The translations under genes and the position numbers were made by a program. A DNA stretch of 10,312 nucleotides from an uncultured Oscillospiraceae bacterium (GTDB lineage: Bacteria; Bacillota; Clostridia; Oscillospirales; Oscillospiraceae), in the NCBI GenBank assembly GCA_905234005.1, contig CAJOFW010000026.1, positions 1 through 10,312 of the forward strand, read 5' to 3'. Of the stretch, positions 1 through 7,282 are shown piece by piece; position 1 is the first letter of the stretch, and every line of letters begins with the position of its first letter. The notes under the pieces are model-generated. The model did not search any database, had not been told where the DNA came from, and saw only the letters and a list, made by a program, of their open reading frames with translations.

Positions 1-1819
1 GTGCGCCAAGCTCCATGAGCTTCTGGTAGTCGGTGGCGTTTGCCTCCTCCTCGGCGGTCACGGCGGCGATTCTGGCTTCGAGCCGTTCGATCTCGCGCTC
101 GAGCTTTTGCAGCTCACGGGCGGCGTTTTTGGGCTTCGCGGGCTTTTCGGCGGCGGTTTTCTTCTCCGCGGGCTTTTTCTCCGCCTGCTTTTTCGCCGTC
201 CGCGCAAGCTCCGTCTGCCGGGCCTTATACGCCCGGTATTCGGGGTAGCCGCCGCGAAAATCGGTCAGGCTCCCGTCCTTCAGCTCCCACACCCGCGTCG
301 CGAACGCGTCCACAAACCACCGGTCGTGGCTCACAAACAGCAGCGTGCCGCTGTAATCGGAAAGCGCCGCCTCGATCCACTCGCGGCTGGCGATGTCGAG
401 GTGGTTCGTCGGTTCGTCGAGAATCAAGAGGTTTATGTCGTTTTTCATGAGCATACAGAGCTTCAGCCGGCTCTGCTCGCCGCCGGACAGCGTGCCCACG
501 GTCTTGAGCGCGTCCTCGCCCGTGAAGTTGAACGCGGCGAGGCGGTCGCGCGCCTCCTGCGGCGACGCCTTGCACTCGTACAGCAGCGTGTCGAGCGCCG
601 AGCGCTCCGGGTGCTCGAATGTGACGAGCTGCGGCAGATACGCCGTCCTGACCGCCGGGCCGAGCCGGACATACCCCGCGTCCGGCGTCTCCTCGCCGAG
701 GATGAGCTTCACAAGCGTCGATTTGCCGCTGCCGTTGTCGCCCATGACCGCGACGCGTTCGCCCGGCTCGATCAGAAGCTCGAGGTCGGAGAAGAGCTGT
801 TTGCCGCCGTATCGCTTCGACAGCCCGAACGTGACAAGCGCCTCGTCGCCCCGCAGCTCCCGCTCGGAAAACCGGGCCTTGAGCTTCCGCTCCGTCTTCG
901 GCTTCGGCGCGGTCTGAAGCTTCGCGATGCGCTTTTCCATCGAGAACGCCCGCTTGTGCAGCTTGTCGTTGCCCATGAACGCCCACAGGTGCAGCTTGTC
1001 CGCCGCCTCCTCGAGGTGGGCGATCTCCTTTTGGTTCTTCTCGTACTGGGCCAGCAGCTCGTCGTACCGGCGCTGCCGCTCCTCCACGAAGAAGCTGTAA
1101 TTCCCGGCGTAGAATTCGCACCGGCCGTCCGCAAGCTCGATGACGCGCCGGGCGACGGCGTCGAGAAACCACCGGTCGTGGCTCACGGTCAGCACCGTGC
1201 CCTTGAACCGCGTTAAGAAGTCCTCGAGCCATTCGGTGCTGCGCAGGTCGAGGTGGTTCGTCGGCTCGTCGAGCAGCAGGATGTCCGTGTCCTCGAGCAG
1301 GAGCCGGGCGAGGTTCACACGCGTCTTCTCGCCGCCGGACAGGCTGTCAAACGGCTGGGAACGCATGGCCGCGCCGATGTCGAGACCGCCGGCGACGCGG
1401 TCAAGCTCATAGTCCGACGCGTACCCGCCGAGGCGGTCGAAATCCGCCGCCAGGGCGTCGTAGCGCCGGAGCGTCGCGTCGTCCGCGTCGCGCTCCATGG
1501 CCTTTTCGAGCGCCGTCATCTCCTCGCGGATGCGGTCGAGACGCAGAAACGCGCTGCGGAGCACGTCCTCGGTCGTGTACCCGTCCGGGTAGACCGGGAT
1601 CTGCGATATCAGCCCCACCCGCTTGCGCGGAGCCAGAAACAGCGTGCCGCCGTCCGGCTCGAGCGAGCCGGTGAGGATCTTCAGAAGCGTCGTCTTGCCC
1701 GTGCCGTTCGCGCCGAGCAGGGCGACGCGTTCGCCCTCGTTTACGTCAAACGTGACGTCCCGCAGGATCTCGTTGCCGCCGAAGCTTTTTTGTATGTTGT
1801 GCAGGGATATGTCGATCAT
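1..1819 (-). CDS. ABC-F family ATPase (ribosome-associated translation factor type), 3' end cut by window edge
   Basis: This is a soluble protein with two ABC ATPase domains and no membrane segments, the hallmark of ABC-F proteins, which bind the ribosomal E site and affect stalled or initiating ribosomes. About 606 codons are visible and the frame is open to base 2. Domain 1 has Walker A GANGTGKTT (residues 36-44), signature LSGGEK (about 158) and Walker B LLLDEPTNHLD (about 178-188). Domain 2 has Walker A GDNGSGKST (about 350), signature LSGGEQSR (about 441) and LLILDEPTNHLD followed by the SHDRWF switch. A charged inter-domain linker lies between them. The end is a Lys/Ala-rich stretch followed by a coiled coil (LEREIERLEARIAA), as in the YdiF/Uup group; probably 20-40 residues are missing. 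The ATG at 1817-1819 gives the conserved N-terminus MIDISLHNIQKSFG, but no ribosome site precedes it. A resistance role is possible in this superfamily, but nothing here argues for it. Confidence 0.95.
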   Translation of the reverse strand, partial: MIDISLHNIQKSFGGNEILRDVTFDVNEGERVALLGANGTGKTTLLKILTGSLEPDGGTLFLAPRKRVGLISQIPVYPDGYTTEDVLRSAFLRLDRIREEMTALEKAMERDADDATLRRYDALAADFDRLGGYASDYELDRVAGGLDIGAAMRSQPFDSLSGGEKTRVNLARLLLEDTDILLLDEPTNHLDLRSTEWLEDFLTRFKGTVLTVSHDRWFLDAVARRVIELADGRCEFYAGNYSFFVEERQRRYDELLAQYEKNQKEIAHLEEAADKLHLWAFMGNDKLHKRAFSMEKRIAKLQTAPKPKTERKLKARFSERELRGDEALVTFGLSKRYGGKQLFSDLELLIEPGERVAVMGDNGSGKSTLVKLILGEETPDAGYVRLGPAVRTAYLPQLVTFEHPERSALDTLLYECKASPQEARDRLAAFNFTGEDALKTVGTLSGGEQSRLKLCMLMKNDINLLILDEPTNHLDIASREWIEAALSDYSGTLLFVSHDRWFVDAFATRVWELKDGSLTDFRGGYPEYRAYKARQTELARTAKKQAEKKPAEKKTAAEKPAKPKNAARELQKLEREIERLEARIAAVTAEEEANATDYQKLMELGA

Positions 1820-1834
1820 AATGGTCAGTTTAAT

Positions 1835-1864
1835 GCAATACGCGTGTCGGAAGACGCGGTTCAA
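1835..1864 (-). promoter_or_regulatory. Candidate promoter of the ABC-F gene
   Basis: Read on the minus strand, TTGAAC (1859-1864) is followed after 18 bases by TATTGC (1835-1840). The predicted transcription start near 1828 would leave a leader of only about 9 bases before the ATG at 1819, in agreement with the absence of a ribosome site. The spacer holds a short inverted repeat, CGCGT/ACGCG, that might be an operator. The -10 is a poor match, so this is tentative. Confidence 0.4.
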
Positions 1865-1901
1865 TCGGGGGGATGGGACGATAAGGAGCCGTCGGCGGCG
1901 T

Positions 1902-2161
1902 CTAAAATCTGTCCACCCGGCCCTTTCGGTTCCATACCGTCTCAACGTTGCAGCGCCACTTGTTCAATAGCCCGTTGTACTCCGCCCCGCTGAAATACCC
2001 GTCCGGCGCTTCGCCGCCGTCGAGGTCAAATACGGGCATGTACTGGCCCACCACGCCGCGTTCGAGCACGCCGTCGGCCAGCACGCCCTTTTCGCGGAAT
2101 ATCAATATGGGCAGGCCGAGCTGATACGCCATGGCCGGCTCGATCTGGCAGAAGGCGCCGG
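1902..2161 (-). pseudogene. Remnant: C-terminal part of an unrecognised alpha/beta protein
   Basis: The frame reads GAFCQIEPAMAYQLGLPILI and on through FREKGVLADG, GVVGQYMPVFD and a Trp/Arg-rich end, stopping with TAG at 1902-1904. It has the composition and helix-strand alternation of a real protein, and begins in mid-domain directly after the PBP stop codon. The first ATG (2130-2132) lies inside the helix-strand unit, has no ribosome site, and would give only 76 residues. The motif order (Glu-Pro-Ala-Met-Ala helix, then a hydrophobic strand PILIFRE) reminds me of the C-terminal part of TIR-like or other nucleotide-binding Rossmann-type folds, but I cannot name the family. The most economical reading is a gene that lost its N-terminal half when the FHA-SEDS/PBP operon came to lie next to it. 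A short translated gene, coupled to the PBP, is the alternative. Nothing with a gene-like look fills 1820-1901 beyond the promoter candidate. Confidence 0.6.
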
Positions 2162-3472
2162 TCAGCCGAAGACGGCTTTTTGCAGAACGGTGTTCGCGAT
2201 CGGGGCGGCTGTGGCGTAGCCGCTGCCGCCGTGCTCCACGAGTACGACGAACGCGTAAGGCGCGTCGGCGTTTGTGATGAACCCGGCGAACCAGGCGTGG
2301 CTCGTGCCGTCGCCGAATTCGGCGGTGCCGGTCTTCGCGTGCATCTGCAGGCCGGGGAACATCGACGAGCCGTAGTTGTATTCGACGTTGTAGCTCATCA
2401 TGTCGGATATCGCGTTCGCGGTGGCGGCGTTCATGAGCCGCTCGGAGCCGTTCGATTTGCCGGCGAGGAGGGTCGGCTCCGTGACCGTGCCGCCGTTCGC
2501 TACGGCGCAGACGAGCCGCATAAGCGAGTAGGGCACGACGAGGTCGTTATACTGGCCGATGCCCTCCCACGCGACGTTCTCGCGGTCGCTTCCGGCGTCG
2601 TCCACGCGGCCGGCGGCGGTCTCGATGCCGTTCAGGGAGTGGGACGAGGTCAGGCCGTACGCGTCGGCGTAGTCCCGTATGACGTCCCCGCCGAGCTGCA
2701 GGGCGATCTGGGCGAACGCGCAGTTGCACGAGTGGGCGAGGGCCTGCTCGACCGTCAGCGTGCCGTGGGCGGCGGTGCAGGTGATCGTGTGGCCGTCCAC
2801 GTCGACCGAGCCTGCGCAGTAGAACGTCTGGCTGTACAGGTCGGGGATGTTCTCAATCGCCGCCGCGAGCGTCACGAGCTTGAACACCGAGCCGGGCACG
2901 AAGCTCGCGCTGATCGCCCGGTTGATGTACACGCCCTCGTAGGCGCTGTCGGACGCGTTGAAGCCGACGTTCGGGTCGTAGGAGATCGAGCTTGTCATGC
3001 AGAGGAGCTCGCCGGTCCTGTAGTTGCAGACGAGCACCGCGCCGTTTCGTCCGGCGAGGGCGTTGTAGGCCGTGACGTTTAAGTCGGCGTCGATCGTAAG
3101 CTTCACGTCGCCGCCCTTGCCGGTCGTGCCGGTCAGGAGGTTGTAGCCGATGAGCTGCGGCCGGAACGCCGTCAGCGCCCCGGTGCCGATGTTGCCGTTC
3201 ACGTCGCCGACGACGTGCAGGCACGCCGTCCGCACGGCGGCGGATTCGGCGTAGCCGTAGACCTGATCGCCGGCGAAGGCGAGGAGAGTGCCGTTCCGGT
3301 CGAGGACGGTTCCCCGGTTCAGGACGCCGTCGGAGTAGACGCTGTCGTTCGCGTAGAAGCTCGCCCACTCGCCGCCGTGTACGACGAGGCGGTAGAGGTA
3401 GACGCCCATCCCGGCCGCGAGAAGCGCCGCGAGCAGAAGCGAGGATATCGCGCGTTTGGTGATTTTTTTCAT
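2162..3472 (-). CDS. Class B penicillin-binding protein (peptidoglycan D,D-transpeptidase)
   Basis: This protein cross-links peptidoglycan outside the membrane, using the polymer made by its SEDS partner. It has 436 residues, short for a class B PBP and close to the actinobacterial PbpA type. A signal anchor spans about residues 9-31. The dimerisation-region motif RGTVLDRNG is at 53-61. The transpeptidase domain has all three active-site motifs: SVFK (Ser195 nucleophile, Lys198), SCN (248-250) and KTGT (380-383). The fold ends at the C-terminus without PASTA repeats. The ATG at 3470-3472 has an excellent ribosome site, AAAGGAGG, which overlaps the TAA of the upstream FHA-SEDS gene; the gap between the genes is 17 bases, so the two are surely co-transcribed and probably translationally coupled. 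No obvious intrinsic terminator follows. Confidence 0.95.
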   Translation of the reverse strand: MKKITKRAISSLLLAALLAAGMGVYLYRLVVHGGEWASFYANDSVYSDGVLNRGTVLDRNGTLLAFAGDQVYGYAESAAVRTACLHVVGDVNGNIGTGALTAFRPQLIGYNLLTGTTGKGGDVKLTIDADLNVTAYNALAGRNGAVLVCNYRTGELLCMTSSISYDPNVGFNASDSAYEGVYINRAISASFVPGSVFKLVTLAAAIENIPDLYSQTFYCAGSVDVDGHTITCTAAHGTLTVEQALAHSCNCAFAQIALQLGGDVIRDYADAYGLTSSHSLNGIETAAGRVDDAGSDRENVAWEGIGQYNDLVVPYSLMRLVCAVANGGTVTEPTLLAGKSNGSERLMNAATANAISDMMSYNVEYNYGSSMFPGLQMHAKTGTAEFGDGTSHAWFAGFITNADAPYAFVVLVEHGGSGYATAAPIANTVLQKAVFG

Positions 3473-3489
3473 GCCGGTTCGAGCCTCCT

Positions 3490-5286
3490 TTACGCCTGCG
3501 GCCCGGGCCGGCGGTACGGGGCGCGGCGGCGCGGACGGGGGTCGTATGTCGGCGCGTCGGCGGCGTCGTCGGCGACGCCGGCCCCGCCGGAGAATTTATC
3601 CGGCCGCTTGACGGCGAAGCTTGCGTTCGCCCGCACGTCGGAGCCCTTGACGAACGCGATGAGCATCCAGCACGATATGAGGCTCGAGCCGCCCCGGGAC
3701 ACGAACGGGAACGTCACGCCCGTGAAGGGCAGGATGTCCATCGCGCCGAACACGTTCAGCGCAAGCTGCATCATCATCATCGACACGGCCCCGGCCGCGG
3801 CGATGACGAAGTACGACGACCGGCCCGACGCGGCGTTCTTCACGACGAAGCACGCGAGCGCGACGACCGAGGCGACGCACGAAAGCCCGGTGATCAGGCC
3901 CAGCTCCTCGCATACGACGCCGAAGACGAGGTCGGTGTCCGCCGCGACGATGTCGACGAACCAGCCGTTGCCGGCCCCGAACCCGAACAGCCCGCCGGCG
4001 GCGGCGGCGCTCATCGACCGCACCTGCTGGAAGCCGGTGTTGTACACGTCGTCCCAGACGTGGCCCCACGTCTGGAACCGGGCGAGGATGTAGGGCTTGA
4101 CGGTCAGGACGAGCATCACGCCGAGAGCCGCCGCCGTCACGGCGAGCAGCACGGTCGCGAAGCTGCCCGAGCGCATATACGAGATGACGAGAAACGTCAC
4201 GAAGAACACAAGCCCGGTGCCGAAGTCGCCCATCAGCGCGAGCGCGCCGACGCAGACGGCGGAGAAGGCGATGTAGAACAAAAGGTTTCTGTTGACGAAC
4301 AGCCGGTCGAGCGTCGCCGCGCCGGCGTAGATGTAGAGCACCTTCACAAATTCCGACGGCTGGAACGTGAACCCGCCGAGCTGCACCCAGTTCTGCGCGC
4401 CGTAGGTGACGCGGGCGAGCAGCAGATTCGCCGCGAGCAGGACGAGGGCGGCGATCAGCGCGGGCAGACGGGTGGCCTTGAGCCGGGTGAGGTCGCGCAG
4501 CCACAGCCCGAGCACGAGAAACAGCACGATCCCCGCCGCGAGAAAGAGGATCTGCCGCAGCATCGCCGTCGGGACGGACGACGCCGCGACGCTCATGCCC
4601 ACGGTCGAGAGGAAAAACGCCAGAAGCTCCACCTCAAACCCCCGCTGCCCGGAGGCCCGCAGCACGATGAAGTAAAACCACCCGGCCCCGCAGATCGCCG
4701 CGAACGCCAGGGCGGTCTCGAACCCGGCGTCGTGGTTGTAAACGAGCTGCTGCAGCGTAAGAAGAAGCTGGTACACGCTCAGAAGCAGCAGCGTCGAGAC
4801 CGGCCTTGCGACCCGGCCGGGCCTGCGGCGGTAGCGCAGAAGCGACGAGCGCTCCTCCTCGGTCAGGTCGACGAACCGGGCCGGGACGTCGCCGAGGGTC
4901 AGCACGTCCGCGTCCTCGATCGGAAGGCCGCCGTCCGGGACGGTGCGGCCGTTCACCTGCGTCTCGCCCTTTCCGAGTCCGTAGGCCGTCCAGGCCCCGT
5001 CCGCGTCCCGGATGAGACAGGCGTGCATCCGGTCGATGGTCGGGTGCTCGATGCAGGCGTCGGACGAGCGGGCGCGGCCGATGATGCACTCCCAGTGCCG
5101 GAGCGGCACCATGACCTCGCCGGGGAGGTAGAGATACGCCCACGTCTCCGGCTCGTAGCGGCCGCGCAGCATGCTCTTGACGCAGCGGACGACGATCCAC
5201 AGCGCGAGAAGCGGCGCGGCATAGCGGCTCACCGCGGCGAGCACGGACGCGGCCGAGCCGTCCAGAAAGCCGGTCAGGATGTCCAA
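3490..5286 (-). CDS. FHA domain fused to SEDS peptidoglycan glycosyltransferase (FtsW/RodA/SpoVE family)
   Basis: SEDS proteins polymerise lipid II into glycan strands and work with a class B PBP, here the next gene. The protein has 598 residues. A membrane segment at about 22-37 is followed by a cytoplasmic FHA domain (about 52-140) with IGR (69-71), RMH (86-88) and VNG (111-113). About ten membrane segments of the SEDS core follow, with FQPSEFVKV (308-316), GDFGTGLVFF (353-362), TDLVFGVVCEELG (451-463, holding the Asp of the conserved extracellular acidic loop) and FPFVSRGGSS (526-535). The end is a basic, Pro/Arg-rich cytoplasmic tail (about 562-598). The start is TTG at 5284-5286, preceded at good distance by GGGGTGA; no ATG fits. 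FHA domains bind phosphothreonine, so control by a Ser/Thr kinase is expected from the family, but the phosphate-contact Ser is Asp85 here. FtsW and RodA roles cannot be told apart from sequence alone. Confidence 0.93.
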   Translation of the reverse strand: MDILTGFLDGSAASVLAAVSRYAAPLLALWIVVRCVKSMLRGRYEPETWAYLYLPGEVMVPLRHWECIIGRARSSDACIEHPTIDRMHACLIRDADGAWTAYGLGKGETQVNGRTVPDGGLPIEDADVLTLGDVPARFVDLTEEERSSLLRYRRRPGRVARPVSTLLLLSVYQLLLTLQQLVYNHDAGFETALAFAAICGAGWFYFIVLRASGQRGFEVELLAFFLSTVGMSVAASSVPTAMLRQILFLAAGIVLFLVLGLWLRDLTRLKATRLPALIAALVLLAANLLLARVTYGAQNWVQLGGFTFQPSEFVKVLYIYAGAATLDRLFVNRNLLFYIAFSAVCVGALALMGDFGTGLVFFVTFLVISYMRSGSFATVLLAVTAAALGVMLVLTVKPYILARFQTWGHVWDDVYNTGFQQVRSMSAAAAGGLFGFGAGNGWFVDIVAADTDLVFGVVCEELGLITGLSCVASVVALACFVVKNAASGRSSYFVIAAAGAVSMMMMQLALNVFGAMDILPFTGVTFPFVSRGGSSLISCWMLIAFVKGSDVRANASFAVKRPDKFSGGAGVADDAADAPTYDPRPRRRAPYRRPGPQA

Positions 5287-5323
5287 GCCGGTTCACCCCT
5301 TTTACAGAATGTTGACAAATTGC

Positions 5324-5336
5324 AGGCTTCACGCCT
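5324..5336 (-). repeat. Short inverted repeat at the 5' end of the FHA-SEDS transcript
   Basis: AGGC (5324-5327) and GCCT (5333-5336) flank a 5-base loop. The arm at 5336 coincides with the predicted transcription start of the minus-strand operon, so the repeat could be an operator or a small 5' hairpin. It is short enough to be chance. Confidence 0.3.
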
Positions 5337-5337
5337 A

Positions 5338-5366
5338 TTGACATTATACAATTTTATATCTAAGAT
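5338..5366 (+). promoter_or_regulatory. Promoter of the NusG-II/Gx/DUF975 operon, leaderless
   Basis: TTGACA (5338-5343, perfect) and TAAGAT (5361-5366) are separated by exactly 17 bases. The expected transcription start is at about 5373-5374, which is the first base of the ATG of the following gene. That gene has no ribosome site, so a leaderless message is the natural reading. A second TTGACA at 5312-5317 has no fitting -10. Confidence 0.75.
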
Positions 5367-5371
5367 GTAAA
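5343..5371 (-). promoter_or_regulatory. Promoter of the FHA-SEDS/PBP operon
   Basis: On the minus strand TTTACA (5366-5371) and a perfect TATAAT (5343-5348) are separated by exactly 17 bases, a near-consensus vegetative promoter. The predicted start is near 5336, giving a leader of about 50 bases ahead of the TTG start at 5286. The element lies on top of the plus-strand promoter for the divergent operon. Confidence 0.8.
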
Positions 5372-5373
5372 CC

Positions 5374-5715
5374 ATGAAACACAAAACACTCTTTTTCGTG
5401 ATCCTGTTCGCGGCGATCGCGGCGGCGTCCGGCGCGTATTACGCGCTGTCCGGCGGCGGCGCGGGCGTGACCGCGAACGTGTACGTGGACGGCGAGCTTG
5501 TCGAGCGCTTCGACCTGACCGCCGCCGTCGTGCCCTACGAGGTCACGGTCACGACCGATTACGGCACGAACGTCGTCCGCGTCAGCCACGGCGCGGTCGA
5601 GGTCGCCTCCGCCGACTGCGACGAGCAGGTCTGCGTAAACCAGGGGGCCATCCACGACAGCCTCCTGCCCATCGTCTGTCTGCCCCACCACCTCGTCATC
5701 GAGATCGAGGAATAA
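5374..5715 (+). CDS. NusG domain II-containing membrane-anchored protein
   Basis: The 113-residue protein matches the small extracytoplasmic NusG_II family (PF07009 type). A signal anchor spans about residues 5-25, followed by a beta-rich domain. The family's conserved end is visible: SADCDEQVC (Cys82, Cys87), then VNQG, then IVCLPHHLVIEI (Cys102). The three cysteines probably have a structural or redox role outside the membrane. The domain shares the fold of NusG domain II but this is not a transcription factor. The ATG at 5374 fits the signal anchor; there is no ribosome site upstream, and the promoter lies directly against the start codon. It leads a three-gene operon. The NusG-II plus Gx pairing is common in Bacillota; I recall similar proteins (EetA and EetB) in the Listeria flavin-based electron-transfer locus, but no other gene of such a locus is seen here. 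Confidence 0.88.
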   Translation: MKHKTLFFVILFAAIAAASGAYYALSGGGAGVTANVYVDGELVERFDLTAAVVPYEVTVTTDYGTNVVRVSHGAVEVASADCDEQVCVNQGAIHDSLLPIVCLPHHLVIEIEE

Positions 5716-5730
5716 GGCGAGGTGACCACA

Positions 5731-6243
5731 GTGAAAACCAGAAAGCTCGTATTCATGGCGCTTCTGACCGCCATCAGCCTCGTCATATGGGTCATCGAGG
5801 CGCAGATCCCCGCGCCGGTGCCCGTCCCGGGCGTGAAGCTCGGCCTCGCCAGCGTCGTGACGCTGACGGCCATGGCCCTGCTGGGCCGCCGGGAGGCGCT
5901 CGCCATACTGCTCATGCGCGTATTTCTCGCGAGCGTGTTCGCGGGGAGCTTCTCCGCGATATTGTTCTCGCTTGCGGGCGGCGCGCTGTCCTGGGCGGTC
6001 ATGGCGGCGGTGCTCGGCCTGTTCGACGAAAAACAAATCTGGGTCGTGAGCGTCCTCGGCGCGGTCGCGCACAACGCGGGCCAGCTTCTCGCGGCGATGG
6101 CCGTCACGAAGACGGCGGCGCTGATCGCCTACGCCCCGGCGCTTCTGTGCGCCGCCATCATCACCGGCGCGTTCACCGGCGCCGCCGCGGCCGCGCTCAT
6201 CCCCGCCCTGCGCCGCCTGAACGACCGGCGCGGCGGACAATAA
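5731..6243 (+). CDS. Gx transporter family membrane protein (heptaprenyl diphosphate synthase component I-like)
   Basis: This is an integral membrane protein with about five to six hydrophobic segments, matching the Hpre_diP_synt_I / Gx family (PF07456 type), related in fold to substrate-binding S components of ECF transporters. The N-terminus MKTRKLVFMALLTAISLVIW, the PVPGVKLGLASVVTL segment and the MRVFLASVFAGSFSAILFSL segment are family-typical. I chose GTG 5731 because GAGGTGA (5719-5725) sits at the right distance; GTG 5722, three codons earlier, lies inside that ribosome site. It follows the NusG-II gene by 15 bases and precedes the DUF975 gene by 14, so all three are one operon. The family name comes from an old link to heptaprenyl diphosphate synthesis; a transport or electron-transfer role is as likely, and the substrate is unknown. 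Confidence 0.85.
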   Translation: MKTRKLVFMALLTAISLVIWVIEAQIPAPVPVPGVKLGLASVVTLTAMALLGRREALAILLMRVFLASVFAGSFSAILFSLAGGALSWAVMAAVLGLFDEKQIWVVSVLGAVAHNAGQLLAAMAVTKTAALIAYAPALLCAAIITGAFTGAAAAALIPALRRLNDRRGGQ

Positions 6244-6257
6244 GGAGACAATAAGCC

Positions 6258-7118
6258 ATGATCGACAGAAAACAGCTCAAGCGGGACGCACGCGACGCCA
6301 TGCGCGAGACGCGGCCCCGTCCGATATGGGTGGCCCTCGCGGTCATATTCATCCTCTGCGTGACGCAGGGTCTGAGCTTCGCCGTGAGCGGCGAGTACGA
6401 CGCGCTCCGGGCCGTGACCGAGGCCATGCGGAACGGCGAGACGACGTCGCTGATGGACGTGGCCGTGACGACCACGACCGGCCGGTTCGCGTCGGTCATC
6501 ACGTTCGCGCTCGACCTCATGACGAGCGTGATATCCGCCGGCTTCGGGCTGTACGCGCTCCGGCTCATCCGCCGCGCCGCGCCGTCGTTCGGCGACGTGT
6601 TCGACGCGTTCGGGCGGTTTCTGCGCGTCGTGTGCGTGGGGCTTGTGCGCGGCTTCATGGTGAGCGCCGCCGTGATGCTCTACGCGTTCGTCGCGGCGCT
6701 TCTGCTGTCGGCGGGGCTTGGCATGGTGTACGCGTCTCTCGCAGCCCTGCCGAGCCTTGCGCCGCTCGTCATCATCCTGCTCGGCTACAGCCTCGCGGAC
6801 TTTCTCGCGGTGGACGAGGCGGAGTACGGCGTGCTCCAGTGCCTCGCCCTGAGCCGCATGGCCATGCGCGGGCACATGATCGAGCGGTTAAAGCTCGAGC
6901 TGAGCTTTATCGGCTGGTATGCCGCGTGCCTGTTCCCGCCGGCGGCGCTGTGGGTCTACCCGTATGTCACCGCGACGCGGGCGGCGTATTACGACAAACG
7001 CGTGCCGCAGTTTCTCGAGGAGGCCCGCCGGAATCCCCGCGTCCCGACCCCGCCGCCCCCCAAATACCACACCCCCGGCGACGACGACAACGACTGGGAC
7101 GACGACGATTTTTATTAA
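6258..7118 (+). CDS. DUF975 family integral membrane protein
   Basis: The protein has 286 residues with about five hydrophobic segments. The amphipathic start (DRKQLKRDARDAMRETRPRP) and the PYVTATRAAYYDK segment near the end (about residues 236-248) are typical of DUF975 (PF06161 type), a membrane family of unknown function frequent in Clostridia. The C-terminal tail is cytoplasmic-looking: a Pro-rich stretch (PTPPPPKYHTPG) followed by a strongly acidic end, DDDNDWDDDDFY. Such a tail could bind cations or a partner, but that is inference. AAGGAG (6242-6247), overlapping the stop codon of the Gx gene, is a good ribosome site for ATG 6258. Last gene of the operon; no T-tract terminator is visible downstream on this strand. 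Confidence 0.85.
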   Translation: MIDRKQLKRDARDAMRETRPRPIWVALAVIFILCVTQGLSFAVSGEYDALRAVTEAMRNGETTSLMDVAVTTTTGRFASVITFALDLMTSVISAGFGLYALRLIRRAAPSFGDVFDAFGRFLRVVCVGLVRGFMVSAAVMLYAFVAALLLSAGLGMVYASLAALPSLAPLVIILLGYSLADFLAVDEAEYGVLQCLALSRMAMRGHMIERLKLELSFIGWYAACLFPPAALWVYPYVTATRAAYYDKRVPQFLEEARRNPRVPTPPPPKYHTPGDDDNDWDDDDFY

Positions 7119-7167
7119 GGCGGCAATTAAATGAATAAAAATTGATTCAAGCCGTCCTGCTCGCCGC

Positions 7168-7256
7168 AGATGCGGCAACCGCAAGACATGGCATCTATTA
7201 CTCCGGCAACACCGGCATGGCGCACAATTTGCGGTTATTTTGTTGCCGGAGTAATA
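7168..7256 (+). repeat. Two consecutive hairpins in the convergent intergenic region, one with a 16-bp perfect stem
   Basis: Hairpin A pairs AGATGC (7168-7173) with GCATCT (7191-7196); a smaller TGCGG/CCGCA hairpin lies inside it. Hairpin B follows with no gap: TATTACTCCGGCAACA (7196-7211) pairs perfectly with TGTTGCCGGAGTAATA (7241-7256), around a 29-base loop with its own CGCA/TGCG stem (7221-7224 with 7230-7233). Neither strand has a T-tract after it, so it is not an ordinary terminator. It may be a structured 3' end for the DUF975 operon transcript, or a tiny palindromic mobile element, as it is bounded by TA on both sides. No gene is seen in 7119-7348. Confidence 0.75.
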
Positions 7257-7282
7257 AAGCGAACCGGATACGGACGACCGAC

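Noticed and set aside
107..1216. Long plus-strand open frame of 369 codons opposite the ABC-F gene
   Set aside because: Shadow of the G+C-rich minus-strand gene, which has complete Walker and signature motifs; the shadow is Arg/Leu-rich with no domain.
5722..5730. Upstream GTG start for the Gx-family gene
   Set aside because: It lies inside GAGGTGA, which is the ribosome site for GTG 5731.
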